Below are positions 1 through 6,185 of a stretch of 6,185 nt of DNA, in pieces (positions within the stretch are counted from its first letter, which is position 1; each line of letters opens with the position of its first letter). Below the pieces are notes generated by a model. It ran no database searches, was not told where the DNA came from, and worked only from the letters and a program-made list of their open reading frames with translations. Location of the stretch: the NCBI GenBank assembly GCA_946055125.1, contig CAMGFF010000142.1, forward strand, positions 1 through 6,185. The letters run 5' to 3'. The translations under genes were made by a program, and so were the position numbers. This DNA comes from an uncultured Prevotellaceae bacterium. GTDB taxonomy: Bacteria > Bacteroidota > Bacteroidia > Bacteroidales > Muribaculaceae.

Positions 1-64
1 CAATTCATTGAAATTTTTTTCAGACAGTTACGCGCCCAAAGTGACAAACTCCCGATAAAAAAAC

Positions 65-84
65 AGGTGAAAAAAGGTGAAAAA
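65..84. repeat. Two exact tandem copies of a 10-bp A-tract unit
   Basis: The unit AGGTGAAAAA occurs at 65-74 and again at 75-84 without change. The copies are one helical turn apart and each carries an A-tract. They lie about 30 bp upstream of the candidate -33 element. In-phase A-tracts upstream of a promoter can bend DNA, but that role is inferred and two copies are weak evidence. Confidence 0.6.
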
Positions 85-114
85 TCCCAATGTGAGAATT
101 TTTTGGGAAAAATG

Positions 115-147
115 TTTGGAGAATAGGAGGGGGAAATGCTAAATTTG
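115..147 (+). promoter_or_regulatory. Candidate Bacteroidetes sigma-ABfr promoter for the tandem genes
   Basis: TTTG at 115-118 is followed after 21 bp by TAAATTTG at 140-147. This fits the known Bacteroides primary-sigma consensus, a -33 TTTG and a -7 TAnnTTTG about 20 bp apart. Transcription would begin near 151-156, leaving a leader of about 45-50 nt before the ATG at 201. A second TAnnTTTG match (TAAGTTTG, 154-161) lies just downstream but has no TTTG at the right distance, so it is the weaker candidate. The match is sequence-only, and A/T-rich DNA yields such motifs by chance. Confidence 0.55.
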
Positions 148-200
148 CAAAATTAAGTTTGTAAAATATTTGAAAACGACTAATAATCTTGGGAAGAATT

Positions 201-3200
201 ATGAACAGACAAATCAGAATTTTTTTGGTAGCAATGATGGTTGCAATTTTAGCAGCACCAGCAATGCAGGGCGCGGACAACCGCCCAAAATCGAGCTTGG
301 ATGAGGGAAATGAGAACGTATTCGGGGCCGGCGATGGATCTCTTCAACATCCTTATATCATCTACACAGCCAAAGAGTTGGAGGCATTTGCCAACAACGT
401 GTGGAAGGGCGATTACAACTACAATTCGCGGTATATTAAATTGGGCAACGACATAGTGCTCAATGAAAATCTGCTTGAGAACCAGAGCGGCGCGAAATTG
501 TTTCAGCCCATAGGCAGCGAGGGAACGTTCAGAGACGGAAAGTTCATGGGAGAGTTTGATGGCTGCGGCCACACCATTTACGGACTCTACATCACTGCCC
601 AGTCGAGGATTTCGGGCTATGTGGGGCTCTTTGGCACTGTGAAAGGCAATGGAGTGGTGAAGAACCTGCATGTGAAGGACGCGATTATCGACCTTACCAA
701 CTTCACGGCCCATAACCTCTATGTGGGGGGAATAGTGGGCTACACGGCCGATAGTGGCAATGTGACCGGCTGCACCTTTGATGGCAAGATATATGGCAAC
801 TACCGCTGCAAGTACTTGGGCGGAATTGTGGGCTATCACAACAGCTACGGCACCATATCCGACTGCCATTTTGTGGGAGACATAGGTGTGAACACCGGCG
901 GCAAGGGTCCTGACTACCTTGGCGGCATAGCCGGCTACAGCTACTCGACGATAAGCGACTGCACGGTGGAAGGCTTCGTGCGGGCAGGACAGGGCAGCGC
1001 GGACGCCTACGTTGGCGGCATTGTGGGATGGACCGCTGGCAAAGTGGTGTATTGCAAGACCATAAACTATTGCAAGACCATAATCAACGGACAGATGTAT
1101 GGAGGGTACCATGTGAACGGCACTGACTGCAAGTGGGTGGGCGGCATAGCCGGCAAGGCAAAAAACGTGATTCACTGCCAGAACCACTTGAACGTGGTGT
1201 GCAAGAGCAAGGATATGAGAGTGGGCGGCATTGTGGGAGAATGCGAAGGTGTGCAATACTCGGGCAACTTCGGGGAGGTGCAATGTGACGATAAATTCAA
1301 TAACCCACTTGGCATCGACCAGGTGTGGGTGGGCGGCATAGCCGGCAAGTGTGGCGCGGTGGTGGCTTGTGCCAACTATAACAAGGTGAAAGTGGCCGAC
1401 CTGAATATTATAACGAGCAAGCGCGAGCAGAATGCCTACATAGGCGGCGTAGCCGGCCAGGCAACCGTGATGGGCTGTTGCCTCAACATGGGTGAAATGA
1501 GAACCGCCACGCTGAGCGACACCGACGGCTCATTGATAAGCAGCAACGTGTCCTACGGACTCTCGGGAGTGGCAGGAGTGGATAATACGGGGCACTCACG
1601 GTACTACGACATTCGGGCACAAATCGGTATGCCCGGCGACAATAGCGGCTCGGCCACACTTGAACAATTGCAAGGGAAGGATTTTCTCGATACTTACTCG
1701 CTTGTGTGGAGCATGCCATGGGGCATAGAGATGACCAACAAATATCCCGCGCCGGTGAGATGGGGCGGAGTAGACAGGGATTTCGCACTTAGCGGAGCCG
1801 AGGGCTACGGAACAGCCGAGCAACCCTACCTGGTGGGAAGCATAGAGGCATTTGAGAAAATCAACAGCCTGCTCAACAGCCGCGATGACGGCCTGAGCGG
1901 GGTGTATTTCAAGCAAGTAGCCGACCTCGACTTTGCCGGCGGAGAGCTTACGCCGATAGGCGTGTGCGAGGGAGCAACGACCGTGAAGAGCTTCAAGGGA
2001 CACTACGATGGCGGCGGCTACACGGTGCGCAACGCAAAGATAACCAGGAGCTATGAAAATTTTGGCATCATACCCACAATGGGCTTTATCGCGAGGATGG
2101 AAACCGAAGGCACACTGAGCAACCTCAACTTTGAGAGCGTGGAAGTGGAAGCCACGGGCAATTGCTATGCCGGCGTGGCAGTGGGAGCCTACATCAACTA
2201 CATAGAATACGCAACTACACCATTATCGGGCGTCAACCTGATAAATTGCCATGTGACGGGCGACAGTGAGGCAATAGTGGGAAGCATGGCAGGACTTTTT
2301 ACCACGGACGATAGAGAAATCAGTGCGGCGAATCCTGAGAAAAACACAATAAAATACTGCACGGTGCAATACTGCCGCATCACCTCATCGCGAGTGGGAG
2401 GCGGATTAGTGGGCTTAGGAGCCTGGACGATAATAGACCATTGCACTGTGAAATGTGAGCTGAAAGCCGCCACCGAGGCGGTGAGTGGGCGGGTGATACT
2501 TGGCGGACTGATAGGCCAGTATGGACTTGCCGGTTCGTACAGGCCGTATTCATCCTCAATTCTGTACAGCGTGGTGATACCCACCTTTGTGTGCGAAGAA
2601 GTTCTCACAGGAGAAAAGCAGTGCTTCTTTGGCGGCATAGTGGGAATGAACGATGATTTTGGCCGGGGAGATAGATTTATCATCAACGTAAAGAACACTC
2701 TTATCGACGACAAGACGATATTGGCCGACAGCAACAATGTGTATGAGGGCTCCATAGTGGGCCGTGCGTCGTACTGGCTGAGTGCGAATCTCAGATATGT
2801 GCATTTTGCAACCGAAGGGAAAAATGAAGAGCCCAACTTCTGCGGCTGGGGAAACAATACGACGTTTGGCTTGGGCTATGACGAGGTGTATAACACGTTT
2901 GGCAAACTTTATGGCTGGAGCGCTTACTTCCTGAACGGTAACAGCAATGAGGGCGACATGAAGTGGGGCTATTACTATCCCACTGTGTCGAGCGTGGCCA
3001 TACCGGCGACCTCGGGCAACGGACGCTACTCGCACTACGACCTGAAATACCCCCTGCTTATAACTCCGCCCGAGCACCTGATGGTGGATTTCACGCTGCC
3101 CGAATGTCCGCTCGACAACAACGTGATAGTGCTCAGGGAAAACACACGCTGGAGCCAGATGCTGGTGGCAGCGAAGCCGAACGTGCTGTCGACTAACGGC

Positions 3201-4559
3201 GTAGCGGGCCGCTTCTACCTTAACGACAAGATGGACTACACCTATCCCAACTCATTCCACGCCTATGCAGTGCACTATGAGAACGCCGAGGCCGGGAAGT
3301 GGCAGGTGCTTTGCCTCCCCTTTGAGGTGCACAGCACAATGCTGCCCGAGGGCTGCAAGATGCTTGGCATAGAGGGCTATGTGAGCGGCGTGGTGAGCAG
3401 CAAGGAGATAGAAGTGGCGAAAGCCGGCAAGCCATTTATATTCTACTCACCCGAGGGCGCAGTGATTGACTACAATGAATACAACAGCACCATTGTGGGC
3501 GATGCGGTGGCCGGAAAATACATGACAGGCACATTTGCCGCCACCACCGCGAGCGCGGGCGACTATGTGCTGAGCGACGACGGAACGAAATTTGTGCGCC
3601 TCACCGCTGACACACGCATTGAGGCACTGCGCGGCTACGTGCCGGCAGCCAAGTTCCCCGAGGGCGGCGATGAGGTGCAATTTGTGATTGACGCCTACGA
3701 CTGCGGCGACATCGACACACCGGGAGCCGGCTACCGCATCAACTTCGACGTGCAGGGCGTGCGCTCGATAGGCAGAGTGCTTTACTCGTGCACCGGCAGT
3801 GAAAGCGTGGCTCCGAGCCGCCCGAAAGAGGGACATCAGCCCGGCGAAGATGAGGACAGTAACTGGGCCGACTTTGACCAGCGCGACTGGATAGCAATAA
3901 AGGGACTGAGCTGGGGCTATGAGGGAGCGCTGTTCGCACAGGGCTTCTATGGCTACTACGACGGCTCGTTGTTTGAGCCGGCCGGCATAAAGATAATCAA
4001 CCAGGCACCCGACTACGAGCTTAACACCTACACCGCAGCCAACGTGCTACACGGCAACTACACCAACTATGCCGACTCGGAGGAATACTGGCCATTCTAT
4101 GTGGCGCCCAAGGTGAATGAGGTGGCTAAGTTCAAGGGCTTCATCACCACCATCGACGGCGAGAAATACCTCTACACCCGCGGCAACGGACTGCTCAACG
4201 GCAAGGGCGTGAAGATAGAAGGCGCAAGCGAGGAGCTTGTAGATGATGAAAGCCAGTATCGCCTCTTTGAGGGCGTGCTTTTGGCCGATGCCGATGCCAA
4301 TGGCGGAAAGAAAATCTTATTCAGCAAATATCTTGGCACAACCACCAAGGTGGACGACGCAGTGAGCTGCGGTGCAGTGGTATTTGGCACCGAGGGCGCT
4401 GTGGTGATTGAGGGCGCAGAGGGCGTGGCACGCATCTACACCGCCGGCGGAGCAGTGGTGAAGCAGGTGGCAGTGAGCGGCGGCAAGCGCGTTGCACTCG
4501 CGCCGGGACTCTACATTGTGGAAATTGCCGGCAACAAGGCCAAGGTTACAGTGAAGTGA
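201..4559 (+). CDS. Large secreted GLUG-repeat protein with C-terminal sorting-like domain
   Basis: Predicted exported protein of 1452 residues; molecular function unknown. The ATG at 201 is preferred to an in-frame TTG at 189 because a signal peptide starts directly there: MNRQ, a hydrophobic core at about 6-19, then APAMQGA near 20-26, with no lipobox cysteine. The modules in order are: an entry module (FGAGDG at 41-46, then PYII.TA); GHTIYGLYI near 123; eight GGI[V/A]G repeats at 175-420; a closing module at 487-532 (YPAP..WGG); a second module from 532 (GYGTAEQPYLV) with degenerate repeats to about 870; KWQVLCLPF at 1033 followed by AGKPFIF at 1075; an acidic Pro-rich linker near 1205-1230; and a final beta-rich segment at about 1400-1452 (RIYTAGG, then LAPGLYIVEIAG). 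Repeats of the GLUG type are thought to form beta-helix-like surface folds. No catalytic motif was recognised. A close paralogue follows 36 bp downstream. A surface adhesin or binding protein is plausible but inferred. Confidence 0.93.
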   Translation: MNRQIRIFLVAMMVAILAAPAMQGADNRPKSSLDEGNENVFGAGDGSLQHPYIIYTAKELEAFANNVWKGDYNYNSRYIKLGNDIVLNENLLENQSGAKLFQPIGSEGTFRDGKFMGEFDGCGHTIYGLYITAQSRISGYVGLFGTVKGNGVVKNLHVKDAIIDLTNFTAHNLYVGGIVGYTADSGNVTGCTFDGKIYGNYRCKYLGGIVGYHNSYGTISDCHFVGDIGVNTGGKGPDYLGGIAGYSYSTISDCTVEGFVRAGQGSADAYVGGIVGWTAGKVVYCKTINYCKTIINGQMYGGYHVNGTDCKWVGGIAGKAKNVIHCQNHLNVVCKSKDMRVGGIVGECEGVQYSGNFGEVQCDDKFNNPLGIDQVWVGGIAGKCGAVVACANYNKVKVADLNIITSKREQNAYIGGVAGQATVMGCCLNMGEMRTATLSDTDGSLISSNVSYGLSGVAGVDNTGHSRYYDIRAQIGMPGDNSGSATLEQLQGKDFLDTYSLVWSMPWGIEMTNKYPAPVRWGGVDRDFALSGAEGYGTAEQPYLVGSIEAFEKINSLLNSRDDGLSGVYFKQVADLDFAGGELTPIGVCEGATTVKSFKGHYDGGGYTVRNAKITRSYENFGIIPTMGFIARMETEGTLSNLNFESVEVEATGNCYAGVAVGAYINYIEYATTPLSGVNLINCHVTGDSEAIVGSMAGLFTTDDREISAANPEKNTIKYCTVQYCRITSSRVGGGLVGLGAWTIIDHCTVKCELKAATEAVSGRVILGGLIGQYGLAGSYRPYSSSILYSVVIPTFVCEEVLTGEKQCFFGGIVGMNDDFGRGDRFIINVKNTLIDDKTILADSNNVYEGSIVGRASYWLSANLRYVHFATEGKNEEPNFCGWGNNTTFGLGYDEVYNTFGKLYGWSAYFLNGNSNEGDMKWGYYYPTVSSVAIPATSGNGRYSHYDLKYPLLITPPEHLMVDFTLPECPLDNNVIVLRENTRWSQMLVAAKPNVLSTNGVAGRFYLNDKMDYTYPNSFHAYAVHYENAEAGKWQVLCLPFEVHSTMLPEGCKMLGIEGYVSGVVSSKEIEVAKAGKPFIFYSPEGAVIDYNEYNSTIVGDAVAGKYMTGTFAATTASAGDYVLSDDGTKFVRLTADTRIEALRGYVPAAKFPEGGDEVQFVIDAYDCGDIDTPGAGYRINFDVQGVRSIGRVLYSCTGSESVAPSRPKEGHQPGEDEDSNWADFDQRDWIAIKGLSWGYEGALFAQGFYGYYDGSLFEPAGIKIINQAPDYELNTYTAANVLHGNYTNYADSEEYWPFYVAPKVNEVAKFKGFITTIDGEKYLYTRGNGLLNGKGVKIEGASEELVDDESQYRLFEGVLLADADANGGKKILFSKYLGTTTKVDDAVSCGAVVFGTEGAVVIEGAEGVARIYTAGGAVVKQVAVSGGKRVALAPGLYIVEIAGNKAKVTVK
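723..1500 (+). repeat. First GLUG-type repeat array of gene 1 (eight units)
   Basis: Eight copies of a [V/L/I]GG[I/V][V/A]G motif start at residues 175, 206, 240, 271, 313, 341, 377 and 414, spaced 31, 34, 31, 42, 28, 36 and 37 residues apart. Most units carry a cysteine 8-13 residues after the glycine motif (GCTF, DCHF, DCTV, YCKT, HCQN, ACAN, CCLN), which fits a repeated turn in a stacked fold. The DNA is also similar between units, with GGCGGCATAGCCGGC or close variants recurring. This matches my recollection of the Pfam GLUG motif, seen in secreted proteins and IgA-peptidase-like proteins. No profile search was run. Confidence 0.85.
1050..1085 (+). repeat. 18-bp (6-codon) tandem duplication inside repeat 4
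   Basis: The 16-bp string TATTGCAAGACCATAA occurs at 1050-1065 and again at 1068-1083, an 18-bp period that keeps the reading frame. It encodes YCKTIN followed by YCKTII. The repeat unit that contains it is 42 residues long, while the corresponding unit in the downstream paralogue is 36. The six-residue excess equals the duplicated segment, which suggests a replication-slippage insertion after the two genes diverged. Confidence 0.85.
1794..2860 (+). repeat. Second, degenerate repeat module of gene 1
   Basis: At residue 532 the protein restarts with GAEGYGTAEQPYLV and an FEKIN helix-like segment, then YFKQVADLDF and a DGGGYTVRNAKI strand. This mirrors the entry module at residues 41-135. Weaker GLUG-like units follow: CYAGVAVG near 656, VGGGLVG at 732, LGGLIG at 767, FGGIVG at 810 and YEGSIVG near 850. 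The DNA of this part is less repetitive than the first array. It looks like an older internal duplication of the entry-plus-array architecture. Confidence 0.7.
3195..3700 (+). other. 'WQ-LCLPF' module typical of secreted Bacteroidales proteins
   Basis: Residues about 1000-1165 hold YAVHYENAEAGKWQVLCLPF, a short run on an EV strand, then AGKPFIFYSPEG, then a TGTFAAT strand and a GYVPAA segment. I recognise this arrangement (a 'kWqtlclPFdv' strand, then an 'AGkPyi' strand) from many large secreted proteins of Prevotella, Bacteroides and relatives, where it usually lies near the C-terminus. Its function is not known to me. The assignment rests on recognition rather than a profile search. Confidence 0.55.
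4400..4556 (+). other. C-terminal segment resembling a type IX secretion sorting domain
   Basis: The last ~50 residues read as short beta-strands: GVARIYTAGGAVVKQV, then KRVALAPGLYIVEIAG, then a lysine-rich end at NKAKVTVK. The order 'v.iy...G..v', 'L..GlYiv', 'K..v..K' is the hallmark of type A C-terminal domains that direct proteins through the type IX system in Bacteroidetes. Similar tails also occur in gut Bacteroidales whose type IX system is uncertain, so the export route is inferred. Confidence 0.6.
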
Positions 4560-4595
4560 TAATTACAGAATAGAAAATTGAAATAATAGAAAGAA
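4560..4595. other. 36-bp A/T-rich spacer between the tandem genes
   Basis: The spacer has no visible hairpin terminator and no TAnnTTTG promoter element. It is purine-rich and A-rich just before the next ATG (AATAATAGAAAGAA), a typical Bacteroidetes initiation context without a strong Shine-Dalgarno. The short distance and same orientation suggest that the two genes share a transcript. Confidence 0.6.
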
Positions 4596-6185
4596 ATGAA
4601 AAAGATTATTTGCATGGTGAGTGTGGTGATAGCCACACTCATCGCGCCGGCGATGCTGAGAGCAGAACAGTGGAGTGTGCCAGAGAGCACGCCATCGCAG
4701 GTGTTTGCGAGTGGCGATGGCACGGAGAGCAATCCTTACATAATCAAAACTGCGCAGCAGCTTGCCAATTTTGCCTACATGGTGTATTGGTGCTACGACT
4801 ACTATGAGGGAAAATACATAGCTCTCGACAGTGACATAGCCCTCGGCGATGAACCGGAGCCAGGCACAACGATCAAGAGGCCGTGGATGCCGATAGGCAG
4901 CGAGGGCACATTCAAGGACGGAAAGTTCTATGGCACATTCGACGGCCGCGGACACACCATCTCGGGACTTTACATAGATGCCAGCTCCACCATCTCGGGC
5001 TATGTCGGGCTCTTTGGCACGGTGAAAGGCGATGGAGTGGTGAAGAACGTGCATGTGAAAGATGCGAAAATTGACTTAGGTTTATTCGACAAGCACAACC
5101 TTTATGTGGGCGGTATAGTGGGCTACACCGCCGACAACGCGCAGGTTACGGGGTGCAGCTTTGAGGGCAGCATAATCGGATTTAACCGCTCGCAGTATCA
5201 GGGCGGCATAGTGGGCTACCACAACAGCTACAAGGACATAACCGACTGCCAAGTGAGCGGCTATGTGGGCTACTACACAACGGTGGGAGGAAAGGCATCG
5301 AGCAACTCACCCTATGTGGGCGGCATAGCCGGCTACAGCTATTCCACAATTTCAAATTGCAACTTCAGGGGCATAGTGTGTGGCAGCGAAGAGCTTAAGG
5401 AAAGCTATGTGGGCGGCATAGTGGGCTACTGCAAGAAGAATGTGGTGAATTGCAGCGCCTACGGCACCGACAGCAATGGAGAAACGAAGAAGACTGTCAG
5501 CCGTGGCGCATATTATGCGGGTGGCATAGCCGGCTTGGCCGATGTGGTGAGCCACTGCCTCAACTATGCCGATGTGGCTTGCTCGAAGAGCAATACACGC
5601 ACAGGAGGCATAGCCGGTATGGCCAACACTGTGGAATATTCGGCCAATTTCGGGCGCGTGTATTCGACGTATGGCGAGCCTATTGCATTGCGAGAGGGCA
5701 TGGTGGGAGGCATAGTTGGCGAAGCCTATCGTGTGAAGAGCTGTGTGAACTACGGCTACACGGAGTTTCCCGATGTGACCGGCACGGGTGATAACGTGGT
5801 GAAGTATGGCGGCATAGCCGGCCAGTGCCACTACAGCATAAAGACGAGCCTGAATCTGGGCCGGCTGAAATATGCACAATTAGACAACCAAGGAACAAAG
5901 ATCAATGTAACCTACGGAGTGTGCGGCAGTGAGGCCTTTACCACCTCAAGCACTTACTATGAATATACCTTCTGGCCCGACCCCGACGGGGGAGTGACTC
6001 AGGCCACGCCGAGTGGCAATGAATATATTGTGGTGCCGCTCACCTATGTGCAGGATGTGAAATACCTCAACACAATGAGCCAAGAATGGGGACTTGAGTG
6101 GGGACTTGAACCCACCACGACTTACCCTATGCCGATGTTGTGGGGCGGTAAGGAGCGCGAATATGTGCTCATGGGCGTAAACGTC
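4596..6185 (+). CDS. Second GLUG-repeat secreted protein, paralogue of gene 1 (3' end missing)
   Basis: The first 530 codons are present without a stop, and the gene runs off the window. The ATG at 4596 gives a clean signal peptide: MKKII, a hydrophobic core, then APAMLRA with likely cleavage after residue 23 and no lipobox cysteine. The order of modules matches gene 1: FASGDG at 37-42 followed by PYIIKTA; PIGSEGTF at 99; GHTISGLYI; eight GGI[V/A]G repeats at residues 171-409; and a closing module at 482-527 with YPMPMLWGG. The segment from PIGSEG to YHNSY is about 76% identical to gene 1 by hand count (87 of 114). Function is unknown; it is presumably a cell-surface or secreted beta-helix-like protein acting alongside its neighbour. 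By analogy the missing part should hold a second repeat module, the 'LCLPF' module and a sorting tail. That is a prediction. Confidence 0.92.
   Translation, partial: MKKIICMVSVVIATLIAPAMLRAEQWSVPESTPSQVFASGDGTESNPYIIKTAQQLANFAYMVYWCYDYYEGKYIALDSDIALGDEPEPGTTIKRPWMPIGSEGTFKDGKFYGTFDGRGHTISGLYIDASSTISGYVGLFGTVKGDGVVKNVHVKDAKIDLGLFDKHNLYVGGIVGYTADNAQVTGCSFEGSIIGFNRSQYQGGIVGYHNSYKDITDCQVSGYVGYYTTVGGKASSNSPYVGGIAGYSYSTISNCNFRGIVCGSEELKESYVGGIVGYCKKNVVNCSAYGTDSNGETKKTVSRGAYYAGGIAGLADVVSHCLNYADVACSKSNTRTGGIAGMANTVEYSANFGRVYSTYGEPIALREGMVGGIVGEAYRVKSCVNYGYTEFPDVTGTGDNVVKYGGIAGQCHYSIKTSLNLGRLKYAQLDNQGTKINVTYGVCGSEAFTTSSTYYEYTFWPDPDGGVTQATPSGNEYIVVPLTYVQDVKYLNTMSQEWGLEWGLEPTTTYPMPMLWGGKEREYVLMGVNV
5106..5850 (+). 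repeat. GLUG-type repeat array of gene 2 (eight units)
   Basis: GGI[V/A]G motifs start at residues 171, 202, 241, 272, 308, 336, 370 and 404, spaced 31, 39, 31, 36, 28, 34 and 34 residues apart. The count is the same as in gene 1, and the 31-, 31- and 28-residue spacings are identical. The order of the V or A variant is also shared for the first five units (V, V, A, V, A). Cysteines recur after the glycines (GCSF, DCQV, NCNF, NCSA, HCLN, SCVN). Confidence 0.85.

Larger units (their letters stand above)
1..200. other. A/T-rich upstream intergenic region
   Basis: No credible gene is seen here. The region is A/T-rich compared with the G/C-richer coding sequence that follows, and it contains several A-tracts and T-tracts. 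It holds the candidate promoter (115-147), a short tandem repeat (65-84) and a weak inverted repeat (85-90 with 103-108). The leader just before the first gene, GGGAAG at 191-196, is only loosely Shine-Dalgarno-like, as is usual in Bacteroidetes. The end of any upstream gene lies outside the window, so it cannot be said what this region separates. Confidence 0.7.

Noticed and set aside
85..108. Inverted repeat TCCCAA / TTGGGA as a terminator of an upstream gene.
   Set aside because: The stem is only 6 bp with a 12-nt loop and no following U-tract on the + strand. The T-run lies inside the loop side. The evidence is too weak.
189..200. TTG at 189 as the start of gene 1.
   Set aside because: It adds MGRI before a normal signal peptide that begins at the ATG at 201, which already has a suitable leader. 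The ATG start also matches the layout of the paralogue at 4596.
201..270. Lipoprotein signal in either protein.
   Set aside because: No cysteine follows the hydrophobic core in gene 1. In gene 2 the only nearby Cys is residue 6, ahead of the core, so both look like signal peptidase I substrates.
249..1283. Long open frame on the - strand (344 codons) across the first repeat array, with similar shorter ones elsewhere.
   Set aside because: It is antisense to a well-supported secreted protein. Its translation is composition-driven and His/Ala-rich, and stops are absent because the repeated GGC-GGC-ATA/ATT codons read openly in that frame. It has no signal or domain.
5450..5791. 113-codon + strand open frame within gene 2.
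   Set aside because: It is out of frame with the clear GLUG-repeat coding sequence. It is rich in Arg, His and Cys, as expected for a shifted reading of Gly-rich repeats, and has no recognisable features.
6087..6110. 12-bp near-perfect tandem repeat (TGGGGACTTGAG, then TGGGGACTTGAA) encoding WGLE twice in gene 2.
   Set aside because: The closing modules of both genes align without a gap here (VWSMPWGIE against EWGLEWGLE). It is therefore not a net insertion and may be substitution within an existing W-x3-W pattern.
1..6185. Possible defence, toxin or mobile-element system.
   Set aside because: No transposase, recombinase, nuclease, terminal inverted repeats, spacer array or toxin motif is visible. 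The window is fully explained by two repeat-rich secreted proteins and a short upstream region.

Overview
The window carries two large secreted repeat proteins, encoded head to tail on the + strand, and little else. The organism is most likely a gut-type Bacteroidales (Muribaculaceae, Prevotellaceae or a relative). Three things point there: a candidate Bacteroidetes sigma-ABfr promoter (TTTG, then TAnnTTTG) upstream of the first gene; A/T-rich leaders without a strong Shine-Dalgarno; and protein architecture typical of that order (signal peptide, GLUG-type repeats, a 'WQ-LCLPF' module, and a C-terminus resembling a type IX secretion sorting domain). The genus assignment is inference.

Layout: 1-200 is an A/T-rich upstream region with the candidate promoter, a 10-bp tandem repeat and no supported gene. 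201-4559 is a complete gene for a 1452-residue exported protein. 4560-4595 is a 36-bp spacer with no visible terminator. 4596-6185 is the first 530 codons of a second gene, still open at the window edge.

The two proteins are paralogues. Their N-terminal ~530 residues can be aligned along the whole length: signal peptide, a 'GDG...PYII.TA' entry module, a 'GHTI.GLYI' strand, eight GGI[V/A]G repeats in the same order with nearly the same spacing, and a gapless 46-residue closing module ending in YPxPxxWGG. By hand count one 114-residue stretch is about 76% identical. The locus therefore looks like a tandem duplication of a surface or secreted beta-helix-type protein, probably co-transcribed. 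One length difference between the arrays is explained exactly by an 18-bp tandem duplication inside the first gene.

I see no RNA genes, mobile elements, CRISPR array, enzymatic active site or defence-type genes. Function is unknown; adhesion or binding of a host, dietary or microbial ligand at the cell surface is the most natural guess. Nothing in the window proves it.
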